IMG/VR virus record: IMGVR_UViG_3300012357_000004
Span: 1-41,822 of that record
DNA: 41,822 nucleotides
Reading direction: 5' to 3' (one strand)
Source: a virus
Positions 17,859 through 26,735 of the stretch are shown here, one piece after another. Below the pieces are notes generated by a model, which was not told the DNA's origin, made no database searches, and was given only the letters and a program-made list of their open reading frames with translations. The position numbers and the translations under genes were made by a program. Numbering within the stretch: the first letter of the stretch is position 1; every line of letters starts with the position of its first letter.

Positions 17859-19237
17859 TATGGTGTCAGTGTCTTGGTTTCGATCCAATCAAATGTCGCG
17901 TCGAAACTCCCGCCTGTTACTGTCACTGCGTTTAGGTTGACGGCTAAACATTGCGCTGTTCCTCGTAAAACAATTGGCTTCATAAGCCAATCAGGCGGCG
18001 ATGAATACCCCACGTCCGAAACAGCCGTTGCGGGAGCTAGGCAACTTAAGACATATGAATCTACAAGACCTGATAATGTTCCGACTGTAGGATTCGCGGT
18101 GAAGAAAATAGCCGATGATTTGGCTACCGCATACTGTGAATCATCTGCGGTTGAAGTCATTGTAGACCATGCACCCGTATAGCCTGTATTGCGTCGGACG
18201 ACCTGCATTGAGATGTTACCTGCTACTGTTTGCGTACACGAAACCTTAAGGCCGTATACAAGGATCATATTCGTTGAATTTCCACATATGGCAGAAACGT
18301 CTGTCGCAGAAGCTGCCGATGTAATGCCTATAGTGGCGGCACGATAAGATGTCGCTCCCGTTGCATTGCTAGCAGAGACGCCAGCAGGAGACAAGCCTTC
18401 ATTTTCCGCCACTTTCAAGCTCCCCAACTGAGTTAATGCTCTTGGAAGAGCTTCAATTATAGGCGCAAGAACTGTTTGCAACTGGAATGTCGTCGTTGTT
18501 GAACCTCCGTTATTCGTCACCAGTACTCGAATATAAGAACCTGTTGCTTGTATAGTTCTAGAAGCATCAGTTCCACCGCTCCCAGACGTATAGGTCCAAG
18601 TGTCCTGAACGATCCAAGTAGATCCATCTGCCGATTGCTGAACAGCTACTGTAAGATTCTGGTCAGCAAAGACATTCACTTGCAAAGCACCTACGCCAAG
18701 CGTTGTATCGTCTAGCCCTGTAAAAGTTGCACCAGCCGCAAGCTGCGCGGTAGAACTATTCCCAGGGCTAAGAAGAACAGCTTGGTTGACTGACTGAACA
18801 GGTGAGTTATTTGAATTGGTTTGGGTAAGCTTGAAGCTCGTTTGCGCTATGACGCCATTCGTATATTTGACTCTCCAATAACGACCTCTCACCGAGCCTG
18901 TCACATAAGTCAATACGCTTGTGCTTACGGAAACGTTATTGATGATTCTGGTGAAATTTGAATCAGTCGTGTCGTCTGTTTCGTCTAATTCAAAGCCAAC
19001 TAGAGCAGAGGCTTGCGTAGAAAACGCTGCCGCTTGAACAAAGATCGTCCCTTCTCCGTTCGTGTCTATCCAAGGCCCCGTAAAAACACCACTAACACCT
19101 AGATTGGCCGTAGTTACTATACTTCCATATTTTCGGAAGATAGGACGAGTATTGCTAGTTGCATTGAATCCCGTATCGGCAAAAAGATGCGAACTTGCCA
19201 ATAATAGGGCCGTCAAAAGAATGAATCTCTTAAACAT
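17858..19237 (-). CDS. Exported beta-rich (tail fibre or adhesin-like) protein, 459 aa
   Basis: Residues 1-20 are a Sec signal peptide (MFKRFILLTALLLASSHLFA) with AxA-type cleavage. The mature part is Ser/Thr/Asn-rich beta sequence with repeated 'QSADGSTW.....W' and TGSYIRVLVTNNGGSTTTTF motifs, as in discoidin/tail-fibre-like domains. Placed after the internal proteins and before lysis, where podophages keep fibre genes. Binding role is inferred; a secreted form would be unexpected for a cytoplasmically assembled tail. Confidence 0.6.
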   Translation of the reverse strand: MFKRFILLTALLLASSHLFADTGFNATSNTRPIFRKYGSIVTTANLGVSGVFTGPWIDTNGEGTIFVQAAAFSTQASALVGFELDETDDTTDSNFTRIINNVSVSTSVLTYVTGSVRGRYWRVKYTNGVIAQTSFKLTQTNSNNSPVQSVNQAVLLSPGNSSTAQLAAGATFTGLDDTTLGVGALQVNVFADQNLTVAVQQSADGSTWIVQDTWTYTSGSGGTDASRTIQATGSYIRVLVTNNGGSTTTTFQLQTVLAPIIEALPRALTQLGSLKVAENEGLSPAGVSASNATGATSYRAATIGITSAASATDVSAICGNSTNMILVYGLKVSCTQTVAGNISMQVVRRNTGYTGAWSTMTSTADDSQYAVAKSSAIFFTANPTVGTLSGLVDSYVLSCLAPATAVSDVGYSSPPDWLMKPIVLRGTAQCLAVNLNAVTVTGGSFDATFDWIETKTLTP

Positions 19238-19255
19238 TTTATTTCTCCTTGTTTT

Positions 19256-19558
19256 TCAGTTTATGTCAAATTTGCAAACATAAGTTCCGTCAGTAGTTGC
19301 TCCCGAAATCGCAATAGTGCTCAGAATCCCAAGACTCATCTCTAGCTTTTCTGCAAACGTTCCTATCTGGCCTGTTCGCACAAACATAATAATCGCGTCT
19401 GCATCCTTTGCCGTGATGGTATAGGTATCTGTTTCATTAATGGGTTTAATTCTTAACCATCGAGAGTTAACCCATAGGGGTGAAACAGTCCCTGTGCCTG
19501 CGCCACTTGAAACGACAATATTTAGCTTTACTGATTGCTGCGGTCCTTCGTTAGCCAT
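19256..19558 (-). CDS. Small beta-rich virion-type protein, 100 aa
   Basis: No signal peptide. Beta pattern: SVKLNIVVSSGAGTGTVSPL, WVNSRWLRIKPINETDTYTI, ATTDGTYVCKFDIN. Placed between the 72-residue conserved protein and the exported fibre-like protein, so it may be a decoration or fibre-attachment protein. An SD (TAGGAGATTAGTT) precedes ATG 19558. No family recognised. Confidence 0.6.
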   Translation of the reverse strand: MANEGPQQSVKLNIVVSSGAGTGTVSPLWVNSRWLRIKPINETDTYTITAKDADAIIMFVRTGQIGTFAEKLEMSLGILSTIAISGATTDGTYVCKFDIN

Positions 19559-19572
19559 AACTAATCTCCTAT

Positions 19573-19791
19573 TTATTTTTCCGTTATTTTTGAAACATGC
19601 TGCCCAATTCCTGGATACTTCGCGTGAACTTTACTGCGAACAACTGCTTTCTGTGACGGCGTTCCAAACTGCGAAACACGTGCTAATGCGTTTCTGGCAT
19701 GGTTGGGATCTTCTATGGGATACCGACCTCCTGGAAGCGCAAAATTTGTTGGTTTGATGTGTTTTCTAGCACCGAATGTTAATTTCGACAT
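19573..19791 (-). CDS. Conserved small 'HARNALARVSQ' protein, 72 aa
   Basis: ATG 19791 follows ATGGAGGCGAT; the longer frame from 19902 is a shadow. GARKHIKPTNFALPGGRYPI, DPNHARNALARVSQFGTPSQ and KAVVRSKVHAKYPGIG match a small, very conserved domain found in phage and phage-like regions, alone or at the end of capsid/protease proteins. Role unknown; probable virion-associated. Confidence 0.75.
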   Translation of the reverse strand: MSKLTFGARKHIKPTNFALPGGRYPIEDPNHARNALARVSQFGTPSQKAVVRSKVHAKYPGIGQHVSKITEK

Positions 19792-19892
19792 ATCGCCTCC
19801 ATTTTTGGGTCTTGATCTTTGAATACTGCGGTGGTATAAAAAAGTATGATTATTTTGGCTTGGGCAACATTCTTCATAGTTTTCCTTCTCAT
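19779..19892 (-). CDS. Possible micro-protein, 37 aa
   Basis: ATG 19892 with CAGGTGATCGCAG ahead; sequence MRRKTMKNVAQAKIIILFYT has a weak hydrophobic helix. It overlaps the start of the next gene by 13 bases. Only SD, position and the filled gap support it. Confidence 0.3.
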   Translation of the reverse strand: MRRKTMKNVAQAKIIILFYTTAVFKDQDPKMEAICRN

Positions 19893-19932
19893 CTGCGATC
19901 ACCTGGAAAATAAAAACGACTATAAACCTTAA

Positions 19933-20829
19933 TCATTTAGAAAGACTTTTCGCTGCCCCTACTCCTAATCCTACGCCAATGGCTTCCTTTAAAGCCTGCT
20001 TTCCATACTTCTGAATAAAATTCATGATAGGAGTAGTCAAATCGGGATGAAGTGTCTTAGCAAGAGAATAAGCCTGATTCAAAGATTCCCTTCCTGCGAT
20101 CGCTTTATTATAAAGATCGCCGATTTGACCATTAATATCAGAAGCCATTGCATATTGTGGCGTTCCTCGAACTACTTCTGCTTTATTGAACATTTCAGGT
20201 AAAATCTTTTTGTAATCAGAAAGCTCTTGAGGAGAAAGATTTTCCCCAAACTGGGCTATTCGGCTTTGAATAAAATTCAGAAGAGCATTTGTATTTTTTG
20301 GGTATTGCATAGGTTTTATGTCGGGAATAGAATTCATTGGGCTATTGGGAGGTATGGCGGTTCCTCCTGGCGTTACTGTCATTACTTCTGAAGCACTTTT
20401 AGGAAAACGCGCTACGCTCCCTGCTCGAATAGGCAACTGATCTGTAACGCCGGCAGCCTGTTCTCCAACATTCATTTGTTGACCAATTTGTTTGGGCGTA
20501 TTGACGATTGCTTTAGCAACAGGGCTATCCGAATTGTAGAGTCCTCTTAAAGACCCATAAGCAGCCAAAATTTCAGGAGATATTTTTAAAGCAGTCCCAA
20601 TTGCTGCCCCTGTTCTTGGATAACCTGTCGCCAAACCCGCATCTGAAATGCTTTGTGCCATCGGGTCTATAGTATTCTGTCTCGCCACATCCCATGGTCG
20701 TGGAATGGCATTCGCCATCTTAGCCGCCTGTTTAACGACATCCCATTGGCTAGACCCTCCATTTGGAGCCTGAGCAGGAGCCGTATCTTCCCATGTAGGA
20801 GCTGTCTCATCCCAAGTAGGATTAGCCAT
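19933..20829 (-). CDS. Internal/ejection-type virion protein, 298 aa
   Basis: Begins MANPTWDETAPTWEDTAPAQ, a repeated W-D/E-x-T-A-P motif typical of internal virion proteins of podophages. Middle part is Pro/Gly-rich; residues 180-280 helical; the end has LKEAIGVGLGVGAAKSLSK, a glycine-zipper that could insert in a membrane. ATG overlaps the upstream stop (TAATG). It is the third of three consecutive such proteins, analogous to P22 gp7/gp20/gp16 or T7 gp14-16. Role inferred. Confidence 0.65.
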   Translation of the reverse strand: MANPTWDETAPTWEDTAPAQAPNGGSSQWDVVKQAAKMANAIPRPWDVARQNTIDPMAQSISDAGLATGYPRTGAAIGTALKISPEILAAYGSLRGLYNSDSPVAKAIVNTPKQIGQQMNVGEQAAGVTDQLPIRAGSVARFPKSASEVMTVTPGGTAIPPNSPMNSIPDIKPMQYPKNTNALLNFIQSRIAQFGENLSPQELSDYKKILPEMFNKAEVVRGTPQYAMASDINGQIGDLYNKAIAGRESLNQAYSLAKTLHPDLTTPIMNFIQKYGKQALKEAIGVGLGVGAAKSLSK

Positions 20830-22001
20830 TAGAGATATCTCTTAAATTGTTTCGTCGCAGAATCGAAAACAGCTTTTCTTCCGTCTTTCGTTTGGCGCGT
20901 CACTTCTCCTGATTGCGCAGACTGTGGAGTAGCAGAAGGAAGTCCTTCTCCTTTTATTGCGCCAGCCACATTTTTTATATTCTGATCGTTGCCTGTTTCC
21001 AGGGCGCTTATCATTTGATTCAATCGACCTAGTTTTTGCTGTGCAAAAACGGGCGTATCCTTTGGTTTAGGCATCAGGCTATCCATCAAGAAATTTGCCT
21101 CTTGTTCATTAAAACGTTTTGTCAATTCGTAATTAAGTGCTGCTGTAAGAGGAGCGGAAACATTTTGGATATTGGCTCCTGCTGCATTCCCTATTCGGCC
21201 CCCAGTCACTGTATATGCTTTCGATGTAATATCCCCTCCTAAACTAGGCTTATTCTGGGAAACAGCCCCAGCCAGATCATTGTAAAGACCGCGCAGTTGA
21301 CTAATCCTCGTCGTGTTATCTCCCTCTTTACTGACTTCCCCAGCGACTGTTTTTTTGACTTCCATCTGTTTCTGGGCAGCCTGATTGTAGGCTTCAATAG
21401 GAGCACTTCCTCCATAAGAATCTGAAATCTGACCAGGATCGCCACTCGTAATAGCCGCTCCTTGAGCAGGTGTTGCAAACCTTGCATTGGCTGCTCGAAT
21501 AGAAGCCTCTTTGTTTTTCATTTCAACTGGCTGCATCGCCAAATCGCCCATCGTTTTATAATTCTGCATTTGCTCTTTACCATAATCTCCCATTTGCGAA
21601 AGCTGGTCTAAAGGAATGCCAGTAGGATTCCATCCTGTTGCCATCGCGTGCGCCTGCACAATTGGACTTACGGATGGGGAAGAAGACACGCCCGCAGTTG
21701 GTATAGGAGAAGAAGGAGAAGGAACAGCCGAGGGAGTGGTAGGCTCATTAAAAACGTTGGGATCAAGACCTGCTATTCGTGCCGTCTGTCCTCCAATTTT
21801 ACCAACCAAATAAGGACCACCGGCCTTAAATAGATTTCCTAATTCTCCTGTAGCCTGTGTACGCAATTGTTGTTCATACACCTTTTGGTGAACATAGCTT
21901 TGCAACGCCTGGTTAATACCCTCAGACGCGATCTGTCCAGGACTTGGCCTGTTCAGATAGGCATTTACGAGGTCAGTAGGAGGTTCAAATTTTAAGGCCA
22001 T
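20829..22001 (-). CDS. Internal/ejection-type virion protein, 390 aa
   Basis: Start set at ATG 22001 behind GGAGGGAGTTACTAA; the open frame extends to 22025. The protein opens MALKFEPPTDLVNAYLNRPS and then has a Gln/Ala-rich helix, a Pro/Ser linker (TPSAVPSPSSPIPTAG), and a helical C-terminal half with FNEQEANFLMDSLMPKPKDT. This domain order, low complexity and position between the tail genes fit an ejected internal protein. No enzymatic motif such as a lytic transglycosylase was seen. Confidence 0.6.
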   Translation of the reverse strand: MALKFEPPTDLVNAYLNRPSPGQIASEGINQALQSYVHQKVYEQQLRTQATGELGNLFKAGGPYLVGKIGGQTARIAGLDPNVFNEPTTPSAVPSPSSPIPTAGVSSSPSVSPIVQAHAMATGWNPTGIPLDQLSQMGDYGKEQMQNYKTMGDLAMQPVEMKNKEASIRAANARFATPAQGAAITSGDPGQISDSYGGSAPIEAYNQAAQKQMEVKKTVAGEVSKEGDNTTRISQLRGLYNDLAGAVSQNKPSLGGDITSKAYTVTGGRIGNAAGANIQNVSAPLTAALNYELTKRFNEQEANFLMDSLMPKPKDTPVFAQQKLGRLNQMISALETGNDQNIKNVAGAIKGEGLPSATPQSAQSGEVTRQTKDGRKAVFDSATKQFKRYL

Positions 22002-22002
22002 G

Positions 22003-23028
22003 TTAGTAACTCCCTCCATAGGCATTTTGTCCAGCTGTTCCTAATCCAGATCCAACTCCGTAACCGGCACTAATGGCTTGCGGATTACCTTTTCCTAGAT
22101 AGGCTCCTAAGCCAGCTCCTAATAAACCACCAGCTAATCCTCCGATTCCATTGTTTCGTTTCCCATAATTAGCCAAGTAACTGTTATAAAGCTGCGCCTG
22201 GGAATTGAAATCGCTCAAATCATTGACTCGGTTAGCCGTGTTTTGAAGTGCGCCATATTTGGCCTGAATTCCAAAATTGGTTAAGTTCTGCTGATTAGCT
22301 ACGGCATTGGCATAATCCTGGTAAGCATTCTGCTGACGACCTTGATATTGTGAAGCACTTAACCCCGCAAGGTATTGCTGCCGCCCGACGTTCTGCTGTT
22401 GCGCCGAATTTGTTGCCGCGCCCTGGAATGCTGACGAATCAAAAGATCTCCCCTGTTTCGCATACGCTTCCTGAAGAGACGGAAGAATGTTGTTTTTAAA
22501 ATATTGTTGGTCGTAACCAGAAAGTTGCCCCGAAAGCTGATCCTGAAAGTTCTTGTCTTGTTTTTGTGTATATTCAGGCTGTTGCTGTAGAAACTGCTGA
22601 AGCTGATAGGGGTCGGAGTTTCCGGAGGCAAGAAGGCTCCCGAAATGATTAAGTTCGTCCTGGGTAGCCGAACGTCCGAATTGCCCTTGGAACAAATTAT
22701 TTACTTGTCCTGAAAATTGCGGGGCTTTGGCTAAGTTATCGGCTTGCTGTTTAGCAGCAATCTTATCGGGAGAGTTTTGTTCCTGCTGGTAAAGATTAGA
22801 GACAAATGCTCCGCCATTCCCACCTGGTTGCTGATAGGCAGGCATTGCTTGGGCCACTTCCTGGGTTGTCGGAAGTCTCCCGAAGATGTTCTGGTAATCA
22901 TTGGCGATATTGACAAGCCAAGGGTTTCCTACATCCTTCCCAGCCTGGACAGCATCATTCTGTCGGCCTGCTTTGTAGGTGTTTAGTGTATTACGAATAT
23001 AGTCGTCATTTAAAGTTGGAGATGCCAT
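22003..23028 (-). CDS. Internal virion protein with repeats and glycine zipper, 341 aa
   Basis: Two similar N-terminal units, NDYQNIFGRLPTTQEVAQAM and LFQGQFGRSATQDELNHFGS, resemble DUF4214-type repeats ('FGRxPTxxE'). A Gln/Tyr-rich middle (YAKQGRSFDSSAFQGAATNS, QQQNVGRQQYLAGLSASQYQ) follows, then a glycine-rich end (GGLAGGLLGAGLGAYLGKGN) that could span a membrane. The last feature is typical of podophage ejection proteins (for example P22 gp7/gp20 relatives). Function inferred. Confidence 0.65.
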   Translation of the reverse strand: MASPTLNDDYIRNTLNTYKAGRQNDAVQAGKDVGNPWLVNIANDYQNIFGRLPTTQEVAQAMPAYQQPGGNGGAFVSNLYQQEQNSPDKIAAKQQADNLAKAPQFSGQVNNLFQGQFGRSATQDELNHFGSLLASGNSDPYQLQQFLQQQPEYTQKQDKNFQDQLSGQLSGYDQQYFKNNILPSLQEAYAKQGRSFDSSAFQGAATNSAQQQNVGRQQYLAGLSASQYQGRQQNAYQDYANAVANQQNLTNFGIQAKYGALQNTANRVNDLSDFNSQAQLYNSYLANYGKRNNGIGGLAGGLLGAGLGAYLGKGNPQAISAGYGVGSGLGTAGQNAYGGSY

Positions 23029-23041
23029 TCTAATTTCCTTT

Positions 23042-23713
23042 TTATGTCTTAATAATGAACATAATAACTGCGCTAGGTTGCATTTGATTAAAAGCCGTAC
23101 CAGTTCCCGAACTATTAATTACAATTCCCGTGGTACTCGATTGACTTGTAAAAGAACCAAGAGAGGTATTATTCCCGAAATTTGCCTGAATACGAGTCGT
23201 ATCTGCTCCTGATCCATTTCCTTGTGTGATATTATGGGTATGTCCTGGGTCAGTAATCGCATGAGAGTGAGAAGGCATCTCAGAAATGCTCATAATATGA
23301 GTCTCTTCTCCGCCAGTACTCCCAACCGTATTAGAAAGAGTAGCCGTCCCGACTCCACCAACTCCCACAGGTGTTTTTCTTCTGAAATCGGGTAAATTAA
23401 ATGTTGTAGATCCATCACCTGAACCCCAAGTTATATTAATGGCAGAAAAAAGATTTGCATATGTGGTTCTGCTAACGGCAGATCCATCACAAGATAGAAA
23501 ACCAGAAGGAGCTGAACTGCCTCCATACAAAACAAGACTTCCAGCCGGAAGCAATGTAGAAGAATTTATTCGTACATTTCCTCTCAAGATAGTTCCAATA
23601 TCTTTATAGATATTCACCATCTCATCATTTAGGTGCGGGTCTTGATAGTTGTACTTAGGACCCGACGCCCATAGAGGGCAAGCTAAGAATAAAAGAAAGA
23701 GTGTTTTTCTCAT
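23042..23713 (-). CDS. Tail collar-domain protein with signal peptide, 223 aa
   Basis: Residues 1-17 are a Sec signal peptide (MRKTLFLLFLACPLWAS). Residues 55-115 are a phage tail Collar domain: LPAGSLVLYGGSSAPSGFLS, CDGSAVSRTTYANLF and GDGSTTFNLPDFRRKTPVGV. The C-terminal half has SHSHAITDPGHTHNI, His-rich as in fibre tips that hold metal ions. Such proteins form fibre tips. The start overlaps the tail-hub stop (ATGA). The signal peptide is unexpected on a tail protein. Confidence 0.8.
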   Translation of the reverse strand: MRKTLFLLFLACPLWASGPKYNYQDPHLNDEMVNIYKDIGTILRGNVRINSSTLLPAGSLVLYGGSSAPSGFLSCDGSAVSRTTYANLFSAINITWGSGDGSTTFNLPDFRRKTPVGVGGVGTATLSNTVGSTGGEETHIMSISEMPSHSHAITDPGHTHNITQGNGSGADTTRIQANFGNNTSLGSFTSQSSTTGIVINSSGTGTAFNQMQPSAVIMFIIKT

Positions 23714-26031
23714 GGCGATGTAGGCCTATAAGGAAGCTGCATAAAACCAATCCGGTAGCCAAGAATCTCCCAGGCACTTGACGCAGAGGTGTCGCCATAC
23801 TGGATATTGAAGACTTGACCTAATTTCCCAGAAGGTAGAAGTTTCCGGCTCTGAACAATACTCCGAAGAGAGTCAGACATGCTAATGGAATAGGTCGTCG
23901 TTGTTGACGTATCCATAACGTATGTTGCGGTCAATGTCGTTCCCTGGTTCTTCTTAGCGAATGTGTCGATATTGGTTAATTGATTTTGGAGGAAAGGATC
24001 ATTGCCTGTATAGTCCTTTGATTTCCAGAATGCATTAATGGCTGTCCCGTTGTCCGACGTCGCACCTCCATAATTGAAAACATTGCTGCCAGTCGAAGTA
24101 TCACCAAAATAAAGCGTGTTGGCTTGCACAAGCATTCCACCGGCCCCAAAGTTGTAAAGCGTCCACCCTTCATTCAGAAGGTCATACTTGAAAATATAGT
24201 TGTTCGTGGATTGCCCAGAACCAAAAGCGATTGTCTCCCAAATCGCATTGTCAAAATAGATCATGTACGCCTGATCTGCCGCCGTTCCCTCGAACCAATT
24301 AATCGTGAAATCATCAAAGCCAGGGACTTTATTAGAGGAAGATGTGACCGTCATGGTGTCTTTAAGTTGGAAATAAGTTCCCGTGCTTATGGAAATCAAG
24401 CCTCCCGATGTGACTGTCAACCACGTAGGTGTAGAAGAAGAAACTGTGAAAGAGTTTGTCGATGATCGCATCATCAGGGCGTGCGTACCGCCGGTATCGT
24501 TATTCGATAAATTCAAGGTAGACCAACCTGTTATATTGGGAGCGTTATGGACAGAAGAAGTATAAACTCCCGAGCTGATCGAACTAACGCCTCCCGTCGT
24601 GATGCTGTCTATTTCCATGGCGTACGCACCGGAAGCAAATAAATTTCCGCTATAGTGGAATGTGATGTTGCCACCAATAATGAAAGCTGCCGTACTAACC
24701 ACATAATCCGTTCCCGTCAGGAACCTTAAATAAGCCCTTTTGCCTAGAGAACTAGAAGCAACAATAGTTCCCGTAGACCAAATACAATTACTAAGAACAG
24801 GCAGAGCGACTTGATCTAAGACATTACTATTAAGATCAATTAGTTGAGCGTAAGACAAAACAGATCCATTCGCCCCAGTACATTCACCCATGCTTGATGC
24901 ATCTAGTGGTGAAATGGTCCCACAAGAAGGAGTATTTAACCCACTTCTGATAGTACAGATAGATGATGATTGTGCCCAAGAAGACCCATTTTCAAAACTC
25001 CGCTCGTTCCAGTTCAAAGTATTATCCGTCGAAACATTTACGCTGTTATTGCTGATGGTTACGCTGCTTGTAAGCCCAGAAGAAAAATCAGAATTGGATG
25101 TTTGGGTCCATAGATTGCTGGTTCTTTTACCAGCCAATTGAATATCAGGCGTTATAGGAACCGTCTGTTTAGTCAAAATAGAGCAGTCGTACATCCATGT
25201 GTGCCCATCCTGACCTCTAAACCAGACCCTCCCACCTGGATCAATGGCGGAGGTGTTATCGAAAGTCCCGATCACGTCAGAAACAGTCTTCACCTGGGCC
25301 GCAAACTGATCGTCAAAGTCAAAGTAGCCGAAGGACTGATCTTTCCACCACAAGAGCTTTCCGCATCCCCAACGAATATTCGTGATCTTGGAACCAGGCG
25401 CGGCGATCACTTCGTTAAAAGCGTCTGTCGCATTTACGCCTACCGTAAAATTGGTGAATGTATTGGATTGAGAGACAAAAAGCGTATTGGGCGAACCTGA
25501 AACACCGGCTACCACAATTCGATCTGGGGTAGATTCCACCATCGTTCCAAGAGGACTGGTGAACCATGTCATGGTAGTCCCGTTGGTCCTGATATAGGCA
25601 TCGCGGTTGGAATCCACACAGTAGGAATTTTGCTGGGTATCAGCACAGTCCCAGGTTGAACTCAGCGTAGCCGAAGAAACAAGCTGTATAGGTGTTGCAT
25701 CTGCCACAATCCCGTAAAGAGATGTACTGGAACCCCAAAGCTGATAATCATTCCCAGAAGAGTCAAAAGCGTGATAACCACCATGAAGAGCTTTAGAAGT
25801 ACTTAAAGCCTTGTATGTGCCGTAACCAGACCTTTTCTTGAAGCTTTGACCTGTAATGGACACATCGACATTCAGAAGGTCTTGCGCCTCAGAAGGATCA
25901 ATCAGAACGCTATTCGCCTGGTTATTAAGGCCTCTAAACTTCGCGGAGGTGATTTGGTCAGCAAACGCCCATTTTGGCCCCGAAAAGGCCATCAGTGCGC
26001 CAAAGAAGGCTATTCTAAGACTCTTTCTCAT
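23710..26031 (-). CDS. Large tail-hub/stabilisation-like protein with signal peptide, 773 aa
   Basis: Residues 1-24 are a Sec signal peptide (MRKSLRIAFFGALMAFSGPK, cleavage after AFA). The next part, FRGLNNQANSVLIDPSEAQD then LLNVDVSITGQSFKKRSGYG, is the start of podophage tail-hub or stabilisation proteins ('GLN...AxdlxNvdl...lrkRpGy'). The rest is repetitive beta sequence, likely a propeller, with late segments ISMSDSLRSIVQSRKLLPSG and YRIGFMQLPYRP. It follows the adaptor gene as expected for a tail-hub gene. Both ends overlap neighbours as ATGA. Confidence 0.75.
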   Translation of the reverse strand: MRKSLRIAFFGALMAFSGPKWAFADQITSAKFRGLNNQANSVLIDPSEAQDLLNVDVSITGQSFKKRSGYGTYKALSTSKALHGGYHAFDSSGNDYQLWGSSTSLYGIVADATPIQLVSSATLSSTWDCADTQQNSYCVDSNRDAYIRTNGTTMTWFTSPLGTMVESTPDRIVVAGVSGSPNTLFVSQSNTFTNFTVGVNATDAFNEVIAAPGSKITNIRWGCGKLLWWKDQSFGYFDFDDQFAAQVKTVSDVIGTFDNTSAIDPGGRVWFRGQDGHTWMYDCSILTKQTVPITPDIQLAGKRTSNLWTQTSNSDFSSGLTSSVTISNNSVNVSTDNTLNWNERSFENGSSWAQSSSICTIRSGLNTPSCGTISPLDASSMGECTGANGSVLSYAQLIDLNSNVLDQVALPVLSNCIWSTGTIVASSSLGKRAYLRFLTGTDYVVSTAAFIIGGNITFHYSGNLFASGAYAMEIDSITTGGVSSISSGVYTSSVHNAPNITGWSTLNLSNNDTGGTHALMMRSSTNSFTVSSSTPTWLTVTSGGLISISTGTYFQLKDTMTVTSSSNKVPGFDDFTINWFEGTAADQAYMIYFDNAIWETIAFGSGQSTNNYIFKYDLLNEGWTLYNFGAGGMLVQANTLYFGDTSTGSNVFNYGGATSDNGTAINAFWKSKDYTGNDPFLQNQLTNIDTFAKKNQGTTLTATYVMDTSTTTTYSISMSDSLRSIVQSRKLLPSGKLGQVFNIQYGDTSASSAWEILGYRIGFMQLPYRPTSP

Positions 26032-26735
26032 TTAGGTTGTATGACATTCCCCGAATTCCAGTAACGACCACCAGACATCCGTTTAGGGGTTTCTGCTTCT
26101 AGGGCCTTAAACACCTGCACAACATCCGCCATCACGTTCTGGGCAATCTGGATGTATCCGGCCTGTTTTGGACTATTAATAGGGCTAGGATCGCGCCCAA
26201 GGAGACGAGCAGCAGCAGAATAGGCTAATCCCCAATCGTAAGGCCGTAAAAGGTAGTTTGAGGAAGTCCCAAGCAAAAACGGGACATCCATAGAACTTGC
26301 CATAGCGGTATGGGCAATAATCGCTTCCACCACCAAATTAGCTCCCGCATCATTCCCTTGTGGAGTTGGATGAAGCGTTAAGTAAAGATTGGATGGATCA
26401 GTTGCTTCTATGCAATACTCAACTGGTGTTCCAAGATCCTGCGTCCAATCAAGACCGTATAGATCAAAATACTGTTTACTACGCTTATGGATATCAATCC
26501 CCTTGTGCGTCACCCTCGAGAATGAAATAGGCGTACCTGTTATAAGCGTCAGAAGGTATTGGCGTTGGTTCGTAACTGTTGTGATGGTCGTCGTTTCCTT
26601 AATAATCTTGGCCTCAATATTCCAGTTGGCTTGGCTGTTATCGAGTTCCGTATTGATATCAGTAAGCGAGTAGCGATCATGGTTAGGATCACTCGTCAAA
26701 TTACCTACCAACGTTTGTAAATCAGACAGTTGCAT
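26028..26735 (-). CDS. Head-tail adaptor protein, 235 aa
   Basis: Sequence MQLSDLQTLVGNLTSDPNHD followed by SLTDINTELDNSQANWNIEA, a 'TNQRQYLL' strand, an 'LGTPVEY' turn and DPSNLYLTLHPTPQGNDAGA fits the podophage adaptor/gp6-like family (helical bundle with a beta insertion) that docks below the portal. The later helices hold SAAARLLGRDPSPINSPKQA. It starts 14 bases inside the glycosyltransferase gene upstream and overlaps the tail-hub start. Family by pattern; role by position. Confidence 0.7.
   Translation of the reverse strand: MQLSDLQTLVGNLTSDPNHDRYSLTDINTELDNSQANWNIEAKIIKETTTITTVTNQRQYLLTLITGTPISFSRVTHKGIDIHKRSKQYFDLYGLDWTQDLGTPVEYCIEATDPSNLYLTLHPTPQGNDAGANLVVEAIIAHTAMASSMDVPFLLGTSSNYLLRPYDWGLAYSAAARLLGRDPSPINSPKQAGYIQIAQNVMADVVQVFKALEAETPKRMSGGRYWNSGNVIQPK

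Noticed and set aside
24124-25500. Several plus-strand frames of 60-120 codons
   Set aside because: All lie antisense to the 773-residue tail-hub gene and have shadow composition.
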